Shown here in pieces: positions 1 to 13,300 of a stretch of DNA of 64,000 bases. The translations under genes were made by a program, and so were the position numbers. The stretch lies in assembly GCA_944548615.1 (NCBI GenBank), contig OX155972.1, positions 13,326,614 to 13,390,613 of the forward strand, given 5' to 3'. The DNA comes from Micropterix aruncella. Taxonomy: Eukaryota; Arthropoda; Insecta; Lepidoptera; Micropterigidae. The number at the start of each line of letters is the position of its first letter. Position 1 is the first letter of the stretch. The notes beneath the pieces were generated by a model, which worked only from the letters and a program-made list of their open reading frames with translations, had not been told where the DNA came from and did not search any database.

Positions 1-289
1 ATGTGCCTCGCTGGCTGATAGTGTAGACCTCGCGGTCGAAGGTCACGAGAGTTCCGTCTCCCATCATTATAGCGTGACCTGTTTAGTTAAAGTACTGTAA
101 GTGGATTTTGTGAATGAAGAATTTCCACTTGTCTTTCCAGGCAGTGGGGTCAGACTGGGTGCAGGCAGAATTACTGAAGTTATTAGGCAATAACCGGATT
201 GTGACTTTCAACAACTTCTCAATAAAATAAAGTCTGCACCAATTGCAGCTTCAAGACTAGCTTGAAGCTTCAGCATCTGGAGGTAAGAG

Positions 290-492
290 GGAGTGTTTTG
301 AGATGGATTACAAGACTTTTTTACTAATCGCACCTTTTAAATAAGGGCGGAAGTGGCTTTATCAGACTCATAATATAATGTCCTCAGTGGTGAACCGCAG
401 GGATCCGTTTTGAGGCCAGTGTTATTCATCCTATACTTGTCAGACCTACGAGCTAGTATGTCATCAAGCATGAGTCTCTATGCAGACGATAC
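290..492 (+). mobile_element. Non-LTR retrotransposon RT fragment
   Basis: A translated stretch at about 380-490 reads EPQGSVLRPVLFILYLSDL and, 13 residues later, LYADDT, the two diagnostic reverse transcriptase motifs (PQGS and YADD). It breaks off right after YADDT, where another LINE 3' end starts. The clade is unresolved (Jockey/CR1-like). Confidence 0.55.
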
Positions 493-493
493 G

Positions 494-714
494 AATAATA
501 AATAAATACAAACAGAGCTGCCATCGAATTCACCGACCGGAGTCGGGCCCATCATAATACTATTTTTTACACTTCTGGGGGGTGAGCAGTGGATTCCGGA
601 CTAACGACCGGCTGTGGTAGGTTTAGGACAGCTGTCTTGCCACACGTGAGCGTTCACCTTAACATCCATTCACTCCCCCTTCGAAGCCATAGAATTTGAG
701 ATGCGCAAATCGCG
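494..714 (-). mobile_element. REL-type LINE, 3' end fragment
   Basis: Minus-strand sequence matches the last about 220 bp of the element at 44497-45780, from the codons for AICASQILW through the 3' UTR to the final CAGCTCTGTTTGTATTTATT and a short AAT-type tail. Confidence 0.65.
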
Positions 715-1084
715 AAATAAATCAGAAAGATTTCAGGGAATACCAATATACTCACAAATGACTATCCTAATTGGATATTTTTTCTGTAATATATAAATCA
801 ACTTTTCTGAAAAATGCTTTGATCATATAAGTTCATAACTTCCTTGTGTTCATAACTCATAGTTTCCTGTAGCAGTTCATAAATTCCTGTAGCAGCACAC
901 AAGTATGTCCAAAAATTAATATTTTATAAAATAATTTCTACCTGATGATTTATTGAAGTTGTTGATATGTGAAACGTTAACATGTTGAAGCGTTGATATG
1001 TTGATGAATAATAGCTGTTCCCAACATGTCGTTATAGATAAACGTAGAAACCTTGGTTAATTGCTAAGTAAACTGCTAACTTAC

Positions 1085-1326
1085 TTGAAAACGGTGGCAA
1101 GACATTATGAATATCACTGTAAGGCTTGAAATCGTAGTAGTAGCTCCAGATAGATTTATTGGAGAATATCCAGTTGTCCATAGCGCCCCTGAACATCTTG
1201 TACTCTTGGATTTCGGAGAAATCCGGAGTTCTGTTGAAGGCGTGCCAAGACATGGGAAGTTTCTGTTCCAGGCTGATGATGCCCTTGTGAGGATCAAAGA
1301 CAAAGTTGGTTTTAGGCTCGCGGTGG
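1085..1326 (-). CDS. apoLp: apoLp window exon 18
   Basis: 242 nt, acceptor CTTGTTTCAG, donor GTAAGT. The first C completes Ile, then HREPKTNFVFDPHKGI to HNVLPPFS plus one base (phase 1). The terminal YYDFKPYSD...LPPF segment matches the stretch that precedes the von Willebrand D domain in apolipophorins, so that domain should start in the next exon outside the window. Confidence 0.8.
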
Positions 1327-4300
1327 CTGAAACAAGAAAGGGGGGGTGTTAGATCAAGGGACAAACTGTATCCTGTAGTCCAATGGGTGGATCGTGCTAT
1401 AAAAAGACTTCTCCAAGGCTTTTGATAAAATAAATGATGACATGAGACAAGTTTTAGAAAATAGCTAAATAATACCCAGAAGGAAAACATCATTTGGACA
1501 AAGACATTACTCTTTCATTGCGCCGAGATTTTACAAACTGATCAATATGGAAATAAAAATGAATTTGACATTTACACTCTTACCAATAAAATTATCTTAT
1601 AACCGCGTTAAACCCTTGTTATTGTTATACCCGGTATAGCCGAGTTATAACGAAGTTGTCAAATCGTGACCAATAAATCAGTTATAACGCGGTTATAACT
1701 ACTCCCTGAAACCAAAGACAAGTCATATTTCTAGCATGGCAACGCCCGCTTGGAAGCAGTGTGGCCAACTGAAGCAACATGAAATGCACATGAAATGTCA
1801 CTTTTTGTTGTCAGAAAGCCCTTGCCCATTGTTTTGTTACGCGAATGCTGATCGAATTTATAGTGGTAGTTTGCAGGTCAGCTCTCAGGATATCGATGAT
1901 TCTTGCGGCGTATGGCTTAGTGAAACGATATTTAGTTTTAAAATTGTAATCATCCAAATCGAACGGGTCGTATCGCAATTTGTAAATTTTTGGTCGCCTA
2001 TCACGACGCATTTTGATTTCTTCCAATAAATCCAGATCGATCATTTCATCCAAGTCGACAAAATCCATTATTCGGCTAAAACGCAGGATTTCACAGCAGT
2101 ATAAAAGGCGTATCCTCGTCGTAACACGGCTATTACAACGAAAGCGCACGATTCGCGAACGAGAAGCTCCACGTCCGCGGTCAGGTGGCTGTCAGTTTGA
2201 AACAGCTGTTACGCCGGTCGGCCATTTTTAAGTTAATACTCCGTTAAACCGCTGTTATACCTGGCCTCGGGGTGGTATAGCGGAGTTATAGTGCGGATGG
2301 AAATCCAGTACCACTATTCCATGCTTATACCCGAGATGATCAGTGGTGTAAGCTATACCGCGTTTATTGGTCACAGATTTTCTTATACCTAGTAATAACA
2401 GAGGTATAAATTTTACAACTCGTTTATTGGTAAGGCTGTAAGGGAATTCAAAAATAAATTAAAGAAATGGTTATCGAATCATGACAGACTAACCATACAC
2501 CAAATGACAGAAATAATTGGTTAATAAAACTTAGGTGCACAAATTATTACCATATTTTTAAACACATATTTTTTAACACGTATGTTGAGTATAATATTTG
2601 CTAAGTCGTAAAATATTGGTAAGTCGTAAAATATTTGCTAGTTTTCACCCTCTGCAAACACTCAGAAGATTTCTTCCTATGGACACAAAAAAATCTCTTG
2701 CACAGTCTCTCCTCTTGCCTCTCCTTGACTATGCAGATGTGGCTTATCTCGATTTATCAGAGGAACTGCTCAACAAACTTGAACGTTTGCAAAATGTATG
2801 CATACGATTCATCTTCGGTCTACGTAAGTATGATCACGTGTCCGACTATAGGGCACAGTTAAAGTGGTTGCCAATACGCCAAAGAAGAAATGTTCATATA
2901 CTGGCTCTCCTATATCGTGTACTCACCCAACTAACACCATCCTATCTCCAGGAGCTTTTTGAACCACTAAGTTCCCACGGTCTCGTACTTCGGTCAGCCT
3001 CTGACAGTTTATTAAAAATTCCGAGTCATAATAGTGGTTTCTATTCCTATTCTTTCTGTGTCCATGGTGCAAGACTCTGGAACGATCTCCCAGCAAATAT
3101 ACGAAACTCGCCTTCTTTACCATCGTTTAAGACTCACCTTAAGGATTACTACCTTTCTAAGAAGTAACCAGTTCTTCCCTTTCTCTCCTGTTCCTCTCCC
3201 AATTTTCCTCTCCTCGGGCACTATTAGTCTTAAATTCTTCCACTTGTCTGTATGTTATGTAATAATCTTTATTTTCACAATGCGCACATGTACCACTATG
3301 TTTAGGTTAGCTGTAAGACATTGCCATGTGGCAATAAGCTCGCCTTTTTTGTATACTTTTTAAGTGCAAATAAAGAGTTTATTATTATTATTATTATATT
3401 TTAACAATGAACTAACTACCAAAAATTATTTGACTTTGACAATGAATTGTACTTTTTTGACTAGGTATTTTTAAATTAAATCCTATATTACTAAACATAT
3501 TAAATAATAATGACTGTTTCTTTCTTTTCTTACATATAACTTTATTTATATTATTTAATCGAATTTTATATTATATTTATCTCCGATTATATAATGGAAT
3601 TGCAGTTTATTTATTATATCATTTTTTAATATATTTTTTAAATATTTTTTTTATTCTGAAGACCACATTTTAGGGCAATTTAGTGTTATTAGCATTTTAC
3701 TAAAACTTGTATATTTGTAAGCAATCAAGCAATCAAGCAAACTTGATTGTAATATTAGAGTCCTGTCCACCCTAGAACGGGCTAGTCCTAGTTGGGTGAC
3801 AGAAACAAATAAGCAAAAGGTTAAGGTTTTGCCATTTGGTTCCTGTTATTTTTGTAAGCTAATCAATGTTTTATAGTAATTAATTCTTAAATAAATAAAT
3901 AAAACATATTTAAAAAAAGTTATGGGCCTTGGGGACATTTGTATATCCCAAATTGGACTCAAGCGGTAGTTGTACAGAGTTAACAAACTGAGTTTTCCAA
4001 AATTCCTTCGGGGTACTGCAAGGTTCCCACATGGGACCACTCCTTTTCTTTTATACCTCAACGATATCACCAATAGCATGTTCCATTCGAATATAGTAAA
4101 AATTAAATATAATAATAATAATAATAAAAATAATTTCACATAAGGTCACATTCTAATATAATAATAATAATAATAATAATTTAATTCAAAAACATAAATT
4201 TACAATTGCATTAAATGCAGAATCTGCCTAACTAGGCCATAGCCCGTAGCAAGGAAGACTCTATGTATGGCAAAGATTTATTCATGTGCACATAGTATTA

Positions 4301-7300
4301 AAATGAAACATACAAAATATGATAAAATATAAAAGAGATAAGCGAATTCTAATTAAACATATAATTATATAAAAAAATATTGATATATCTGTCATGGAAA
4401 TAATATTAATATAAAATGTCGTAATATGAAGTTAGTAGTCCGGAACAAAGATACATATAGTTGTCCGGAACAAAGAGACAAACCTTTGCTATCATGCTAG
4501 GATTATCCACTCTGCCCCGGATCAGCTTGAAAACGTAGGCCATGGCAAGCATTTCTCTACGCAATTAAATAGAGTTATAGCCCACCATGCATAGTAAAAA
4601 AACTAGTAGGGTATAAGTACAGATAATATCCATATTGCTTGAAATACATAAAGCGTAAGAAACATTTTAGATTTTTTTCCGACATTGTGATATAATGATC
4701 CTGATGTGGATTATAACTGCATTCGTTTCCAATCTACTTCTCACAATTGAATTATACAATGTATGCATAACCTGTAAATTATGTTTGCAGGCTAAGAACA
4801 GGTCAAAATCTACCTAGTTGAAGGCAATTTTGCACGTCTTATGAGATTTGGGAGACTTCTTCGAGAATCTTTTAGATGCTCTCATTGTGAAAACCAACTT
4901 ACATTTCTTCGTTCTGCAGAGCAGTTCTAGCGACCTCAATAACCTTCTTCCGTAGAACATCGGCGACGTTCTTAATGAATGTTCCGATGTGGAAGTAGTT
5001 GTACCACCAGTCCAGCCTCGTTTTCGCTTCCCAGAACTGCAAACAAAATAAACATTCAATGAGGTCCATGGGAATCTTCCATTATCTACTTGTTAGCCTC
5101 TTGCGCATAGATAGTGACACGGTATCGAATAGAAAGTATCAATACTGTACTCATGAGTAGTATCGAATAAAAGTATCAACACAAAAGTATCAATACCCCA
5201 AAGTATCGGTACTTTTTTGTTTGGTTTTATTATTGTGGATTTGTGGACATGGACTATATAAATGAGCACACAAATTGGTCAAGCAAATGGTAGGTACTTA
5301 TAACAACAAAATAATTTAAAAATACATAAATGGACTAGTGATGTTACGAATGTTCGCATTCCCGTTCGCTTATGCGAATGACTCGCATCATTTTACACAT
5401 TCGCATCGATAATCGCATCGAGCGATGCGAATAATTTGCGAATCCGAATGTATGCAGGTCGTGTCGTGTCTCGTTCCTCTCGCGTCGCGCGCCGGGCCGC
5501 GCGTCTCTACTCTCTTTAGTTTTCGTCAATTTGGCACGTGCAGCGCACGCACGCACGGATCACGTGTTTCATTCGACCAATAAAAAGTAATTTGACCAAT
5601 TTATGTGAATACACAAGAAGCTCAATGAGTTTTGAATTGTTTTGAGCTATTTTGACAGTTTTTGCCATGCACTGGGAAAGAAAAGTGAAATACGGCGATT
5701 TTTTACGCCTATAGATCGAGACCACGCGAAATGCAATGTTTGTAAAAAAAAATATTCCACAATTGGGCGTACTACCTCGGCGTTGCGGACATATTTGAAA
5801 ACTGTTAATTCCAAAGAATACGAAATGTTGATCCATACTGAAGCGTAGGCCCAGACTTTTAAACTGGATAAACCACGAGAAACTCCACTAAAAGGTAACT
5901 AGACAATTATCTATTGAAGAAACTCTAATGCAAAAGACACAATGGGACACCAAACATCCATTATCCCAAAAAATCGACTGCCAAATAAGCGAAATGATAG
6001 CATTACAAGACTTGCCCTTTAACTTTGTTGAAGGCGTAGGATTTCGAAGACTTATACAGTTAATCGCGCCCCAATATACTCTAAAAGGTCGTATATACTC
6101 TATACTCTCGCCTCAATAAACTTTAATTTTTCATGTTCTTTCCTATTGTAAGAAATAAAAATGATGACTTAAGTTTGTTTTTTTAACGCTATTCCTAAAC
6201 ATTCGCAATCGCACATTCGCTTTCCGAAAATTCGCGTTTGCATTTGCATTCGTGAATGTGAAAAATATGACATTCGTGGCATCACTAAAATGGACAAATG
6301 AAAGTTTATTAACCCTTGGAGTAAATGGGTATTTTCATGGATGCATCTGTCTCTTTTGCAGGATTTTCGGCGACATCGACCTTAAAGTACTATAACTACG
6401 AAACTACTACACCAATCATAAAAAGAACAACTGCACAATGATTGCATTGAAATTTCGAATATAGAATATTGAAATATCATTTTGTAAAACAATTAGATAA
6501 TTATGAATAAATATGAGAACGTCAAAGAAGTGAAAAAAACGCGGAACCAGATCTGATCGTATCATACTCAACGGATAATTGTTTCAGAACCAGATTTGGT
6601 CGTATCATACTCAACGGGTTAATTATTTCTCTAAACGTTATTAAACTTCCCACTCTTCCTGTGTGGAATCACTTAAAAATAGAAGTTTATGTAGCCGCTT
6701 TTGGCGCTAATCAGTTTCATGTTTTGTTATTGTACTGCCTGCCTTTGAAAATAAACGTTCGGAGGTGACCGATGTTGCTGGTGTTGGTAAGAAAAAACGT
6801 AAAATGATAATCGAACTACCACATCATCAGCTGTGTTCCGATTTGCTAATGATACGGAGTATAATATGGAGAATAAAGACCATACCTTCGCTTTAGCGTA
6901 CATCACAACCTGCAGCTCTTGCAGCTGGTTCAGCTCGCTCCAAATTTCAGACCCTATCTCTTCCAGTTCCTTCTTGAAGGGTATGTGGACCAGCAATTTG
7001 TCGTTGATGAATTTCAGCGTGAGGTTTCCATACTTTTTGATGTTGGTGATGGCGTCGTGGGTCTTGAGATCGTGCCAGAATCTGGAAAGAATTTAATGTG
7101 TAGTCTGTGAACTCACCCGCATTGATCCGTCAAGAAGAATCGCTACCGCTACTCGAACTCTGAAAAGAACATTCTTAATAAGAATGGCCTTACTTGACTG
7201 AGAATAAATTTAAAAAATATTTTTTTTTAAAAACAAGCTTTACTTTTCATCAGGGAGTTCAGTAGCAATCTCCCGGTTCGATCTTTAAACTTTCATCATG

Positions 7301-10300
7301 TATAATGAAAAGTACTTAAAACAACAAAACAAACAAGCCCAAACTCGACTATCTTAGCACTTTCCATTAGGGAGTTCCAGTGGCAATCTTCCGGCTCCAT
7401 CTTCAGACCTTCGTCATCATGCGTAATGGAAAGTATTCATGATAACAAAACATACTAGCCCAAATTCGATTGTCCTACCATTTTCCATCAGGGAGTTCCA
7501 GTCCATACATCCCGACTCCATCATCAAATCAGCTCGATGGTACCATAATATTGCATTGTGACCGAATTTACATAAGTATGCCGAACTCCAGCTCAATCGG
7601 CTACCAGCAAGTGGTTGAAAAATGGTTTGCAAATGTTGAAAAGAACTACTTGTACGTACGAATACTGCAGGATAAAATAAAGCTTGTAAAAAGCATTTAG
7701 TTCTATTGCAATCAGACGTGGCTTAACCCTCCAACGGCGGGCGATTTTCCTATTTTTTACATGACCCGACAGACGTTGTCCTGTCAAAATTGAAATAAAT
7801 TTGTTTGTGATTGTTTAGTGAATTTGTGAAAAGCCATTGGAATATGAAAATAAAGTAAAGAATCGATTGTCACCCCAAGACTTTCCCAGCACCCCCCCCC
7901 CCACCAAACCAACCTCCCCCCTAAATCCCCCCAACCCCCTCCATTTTCACTTCTCCCAACTCCACCTCCCCAACCCTCTTCCCTCACCAAACCCCCCCCC
8001 CCCCACAAACTACAATATCACAGCATCTCGGAGGGTGTATTCCCAATGAGTGTCATTCCCTAGCAATGGCAAACGTTGACAGGCTAATCTATATGTGCCA
8101 GACAATTCCCCATTATGACGATGAAGAAGATATCACGTAGATGTAGAAACCGATGTTGGGCCACGAACTTTCAGCCATTATTCTACCTCGTCAGATTTTG
8201 GATTCCATCATTTTTCGGCCTATATAAACTGGCGAAAATACGACCAAAGTATCATTCCTTGAGTGATCATGTCCCCCAAGACAGCGACGGCATACCCGGT
8301 ACCCAGGCCCAGGGTTGTAAATGGGCTGACTGGGCTCTAGCCCAGGGCGGCACTCTATAGGGGGCGGCAAAATATGTTATTTTTTTTATTTAAAGGTGGG
8401 CATTTTTATTAAAAAAAAATGTATTTTTACTTCTTGGTAATAAATCAATTTATTTGTAGGCGAATGAAGCAGAAGATTCCATAGTTTTAAATTTTTTCGT
8501 GTGACTGCACTGCCCCGCCGGGCGCTGGCCCGCCGCCCCCCCGCCCTCAGGTATGCAAGCCTGGGGCCAGTAACCTTGGGCTCGGGCGGGGTAGCGGCGC
8601 ACTAAGTAGCATCTTCCTGACACTACCTGTCACAAACTGTACAGCAGAAAGGGGATTTTCAGTCTTATCAAGAGTCAAAAATGCTAAAAGGACAAAAAGG
8701 ACAACTCTTCTTGAGAGTAAATTGAATGCGTTGATGTTACTGTGCTGTGAACGGGACATTTCCGACAACACTACGAACCTTTCCGATGTTATGAATAATT
8801 TTGCAAAAATGAAGGCTCGAAAAAAACCATTACTGTAGACTGAGTTTCATGTTGTTACTTACATTGAATTTTAAATGATCTTGCTTCATTAACATTATGT
8901 AAATAAATAATAAATAAATAAACAAATAAACTTTATTAGGTTATATTTTACATTTTATTGATAAAAAAATGATATGTTACAATCGTCATCTGGTTAACAA
9001 ACATTTTGTGTTGTATATTTCTGCTTGTATATATAACATTATTAAACCTGTAACTAAACTAAACGCTGTTTTACTAACCATAATATTATATTCTCATGGT
9101 TGTGCATTTTTTTCAAATTCAATACTGTTTAAGACTAAAATAATGCTAAAAATAGCAGAAGTTGGTGACAGCCGACAATGTAACTTGCTAACTTGCTTAA
9201 GCTAATATTGCTGGGGGAGAAGGCGCCGATCTGAGTATAGCCCAGGGTGCTAAAAACCTAGCCCCGGGCCTGCCGGTACCACTCTCACGAGGCGAGTCAA
9301 TGGGTCCGGCTTCTTGGTTAACTTTTCCTTCCTTTGTAATACCTTTTCCTTCCTTCCTTTCCTAACGTCCTCGATAATTTGAGGCGAGACGCATCAGTCT
9401 GCACTCCCACAGACTCGAGCCGTGCCCAGTACGAGATACTAGGAGCACAAGTACAATCCTTATCCACACACCCTCGTAACTTTAGGCAGATAGCCACTAC
9501 ATTTGCGTCAATATATCCTATTCGGGAAGCGTTACAAACTGGCAATATCGAACTTTCAATAAATCTTCTGATACACTTTAAATCGACTTTTAATACGGAG
9601 ATAACCCGCAAGTTGACACCACCATCTCACACCGAATAACTTGGATTCTAGTGAGGGGTGGTCCCTCATAGTCCTCTGGCGCTACTGGACGGATTGCGCA
9701 CCGTGCGGCATCAGTTAATCGGTTGTGCACTCTGACTAATTACTGAAGGTGTGTGGAGACTATGGAAATATACTGTCTCCTAAGCAGCGGAGGTGGACTG
9801 CTGTCATGCCATTCTTGAAACGACCTTTCGGACACTCGATCCCGAGTGATATCTTGCCAAAACTGATAGCCAGAGGGCGAGGTGGCCCACTGGGTTACCC
9901 TCCCAGTGACTCGCTGTAAGGCGTTGGACTTTGGTGGGTTCGTGGCTTTGTTGGACGGTAGATTTGTATCGTCCAAAAGACTTCTGCGCTCGCCCTACGG
10001 GAGACGGAACGATCATTATCGTTAAAACTTCTAAGGTGATGGGTTCGTCTGTTGTAGCGTCATGGCTGCTTACGTCCCTGTGCAGTTGGGCCAATAAGAC
10101 CCGCTTTGGTCTACTCAAATCACGGTTCAACTCCTTTCCGGTAGCCTCCTTGAAGTGGGTTGAACCCGGAAAGAACTCCGTTTCCTCCGTCACGGCAGGT
10201 GGATTAAATCCTCTGAGGGATGACCAGCCAATCGACTGTGTACTCCGGCCGGCGAATAACAGTGGGGGTCTGGAAACAATCTTATACATTTTCCTCGTTG

Positions 10301-13300
10301 GCCACTCTCGATCCCGTGTGAACAGACGGGCAAAGGATACTACAGTCCGCAATAAATTCGAACTGAATTACCGCTAACATCAGATAGAATCCGCGCAAGC
10401 GACTTCGGACCTGAGACCAGCAAGGGAGAATAAACAAATCTGGTAATGACAGGGCGAGGCTGCACGCTGCTTCACTTCCGAGTGCCACGGATATGTCGGT
10501 GTAACTAGATGGCAGACTGTTTCGTCCCTCAGTCTTTACATTAATCCCACGATTGAAAGAACGATCAATATCGTTATACCTTCCTGGGATGGTGGGTTCA
10601 CCTGTTGTAGGCTAACTCCAAAGTGTAGATGGTCATGTGATCGGCTATCCCTCATACGACCCTCGTACGAAGTGTTTGCAAGATTAAGTGTGGGTAACGA
10701 GCAACCGGTCAATCGACCGCAACAACAACAAACAGTCTAAGTATCTACTACTTACTTGTCGAAGTCCTGTGAGAAGTTGGTCAGCATACTGAAGTATGGC
10801 GATTCGGTCAGCTCGTTGGTTCTAGCGTAAAAGAAGTCCATGATTTCCTTGCTCATGTTCCATACGAAGGTCTCGACGTAGTGAGCCAGTTTTAGGAAAG
10901 ATGGCTCCATGGATTTCAGCAGACGCTTCCAGAATGTGCTGAGCTTCTGCATGGCGTTGCCCCAGGTTGTTTCCCAGTATCTTTTGGAAAACAAAAAGGA
11001 CAATTACTAAAGGATGCGTTTTATGTTCACTTTATGTTTTATTTTCATGAATAACTTTTAAATAAAACATGATTTTATAATTTATATTTTATTGATTGAT
11101 TGTATGGTCCTTAGCGTTATTTATGGATAAAGATAAAAAGTATTTATTTCCAATACAACCATAAAATTATGTATGAATGACAGTAATTAAACTTAAACTA
11201 GTTACTCAATTTAGCCAAGAGATGATATACAATATATAACTTTAAACTTTACAAAAACAAAGACCTTATGATAACAGTTTACAACAAAACAATTAACAGT
11301 AAATAATATGTATTAGATTAAATGGGTAGATACGATGCTATGTATTTTCAAAACATTTTAAGAAGTCGTTATGAGCATACATGTTGATTTTAAGCAGATA
11401 GACTCGGATGGATCTCTTGACAATATCGATGTTTTTAATCGCTTTTAATTTTTCGGGCAATTTATTGAAGGCGAGTTCTTTCAAGTATATTTGGTATTAT
11501 TCTAGTATTTGTACCTTTCTAGATTGTTGATGTTTTAACGTCATCCGACTATACTCACCACGCTAATTCCGAAACTGCAATAATCTTTTTTTGGCCTCAA
11601 TAAATAAGAGAGATATAGGCATTTAAAGAAGCGTCAACACCGACATTTTGGTAGGTTAAATTAGTTTGTTTTGAAACAATTCATAAACACCTATATGGCG
11701 GTAGATTGTTAGTTATTTTTAAAAACTATCTTAAAAACTAAAACAAAATCTTTTTTTCGGTAGGTAAATAAATTTTGTAAATATTATGTTTCAAAATATT
11801 GATCATCCGAGGCTTTTTCCTATCAGATTTAGCATTAAAATGATCAAATCTAGTAGTGGTAACTCCGTATATTTTTTATGACATTCTCGGAGAGTTCTGT
11901 TATTAATTCAGTAATTTCTTTTCAAATGTTGTCTCGCCAGCCTTCGCGCGCAAAAACAAAATTTTTCGTCAATGATTACAATATATTTTTTAATGAATTA
12001 TCTCTTGTTATCTAATTAATTAGTCTTGTTAGTCATGTATATCATATCGCGAGATAGCCAGTAATGTTACCTGGCGGGCCGACACTCGCGCCCTTGCTTC
12101 CAATTGTGACCAGATTTCTCCGGTCTCTCGATTGGTTCCGAGTTCGAGGTCGCTTGCGCGGTCCTCTCCCTTACGAAGCGGTGAAACGGTGTACACCGAA
12201 TCTGTCGCGGACCAAGGCGTCCTTTGCCCGACTCTGAACCGGGATCGGATGGCCAATGGTCATTTCAAGAGCAGTCGCCGTAAGGTAGGCAACCACCCCC
12301 GCTCTATAGGAAACAATACATTTCCCAGACTCACCCGACTGTTAGTCGGAGAGCACAGTCGATTGGCTTGCGCCGCTCGGTGCGCAGACCGTCCAGGAGC
12401 GCCAGAGGTTTGATTCCCAGGGGAGACTGGTTGACCCAGTGTCCTACCCAGGTCCGCACCCCATGCGTGGAGATCATCGGATGGGTGTTGACCCGTGAGT
12501 GTGACTTTCCCTGAACACATGGGTCATCGTGGCCAACTCATCATGGGCCCGTTAGCTCCCAAACTAACTAACAGTCGGGGAAGTCTGGAAGCAGTACTGT
12601 TTCCTATAGAGCGGGGGTGGTTGCGGACCTTACGGCGACTGCTCTTGAAATGACTATCGGCCATCCGATCCTGGGTGAACGGCCGGGCAAAGGACGCTGT
12701 GGTCTGCGATAGATTCGGTAAACACCGCTTCGTAACCAATTGAGAGACCGGAGTAATCTGGTCACAATTAGAAGTAAAGGTGTGAGTGTAGGCCCGCTGG
12801 GTAACATTCCTGGCTATCTCGCGGTTAAGGCGTTGGCCTCTTACGGGCTTGTGGCGTAGCTAGACGGTGGACTGTTTTGTCCTCAAGTCTTCTGCGCTCA
12901 CTCCAGGGAGATAGAACGACTAATCGTTAAAACTTCCTGAGGTGACGGGCTCGCCCGCTGTAGTCGACAACCCAAGTTGTAATCTTTTGGGATATTTGAT
13001 TCATTTGGAACAGTTAATTCTACAACAAGGGTCATCTTCCAAGATGGGGAGTACAGAGTTATATCTGTACGGAGAGCTGTCCATCAGAGACTTTCAGGGA
13101 ATTGACACTGCTTAGAGAATGAAACTGAAGTTGTAGCAAAAATGATGATGACTTAAAGAGAAAGCATATAAAAGAAACAAAACGCTAACCTGACTAATTT
13201 CAAATGAATGTCCTTGATAAACAGATCATATTTGATGATTCCCGCCTCTAACAAGTCCGATACTTGGTCCATGAAGTCCGCCTCGAGCATTTTATTGATC

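Noticed and set aside
1107..1352. 81-codon plus-strand ORF
   Set aside because: It is the antisense shadow of apoLp exon 18, which has splice sites and matching phases.
4142..4182. CRISPR-like or regulatory repeat array
   Set aside because: It is an AAT microsatellite that forms the tail of a LINE fragment.
7784..8049. Gly/Trp-rich and Pro-rich ORFs at the C-rich tract
   Set aside because: Translation of a low-complexity polypyrimidine tract.
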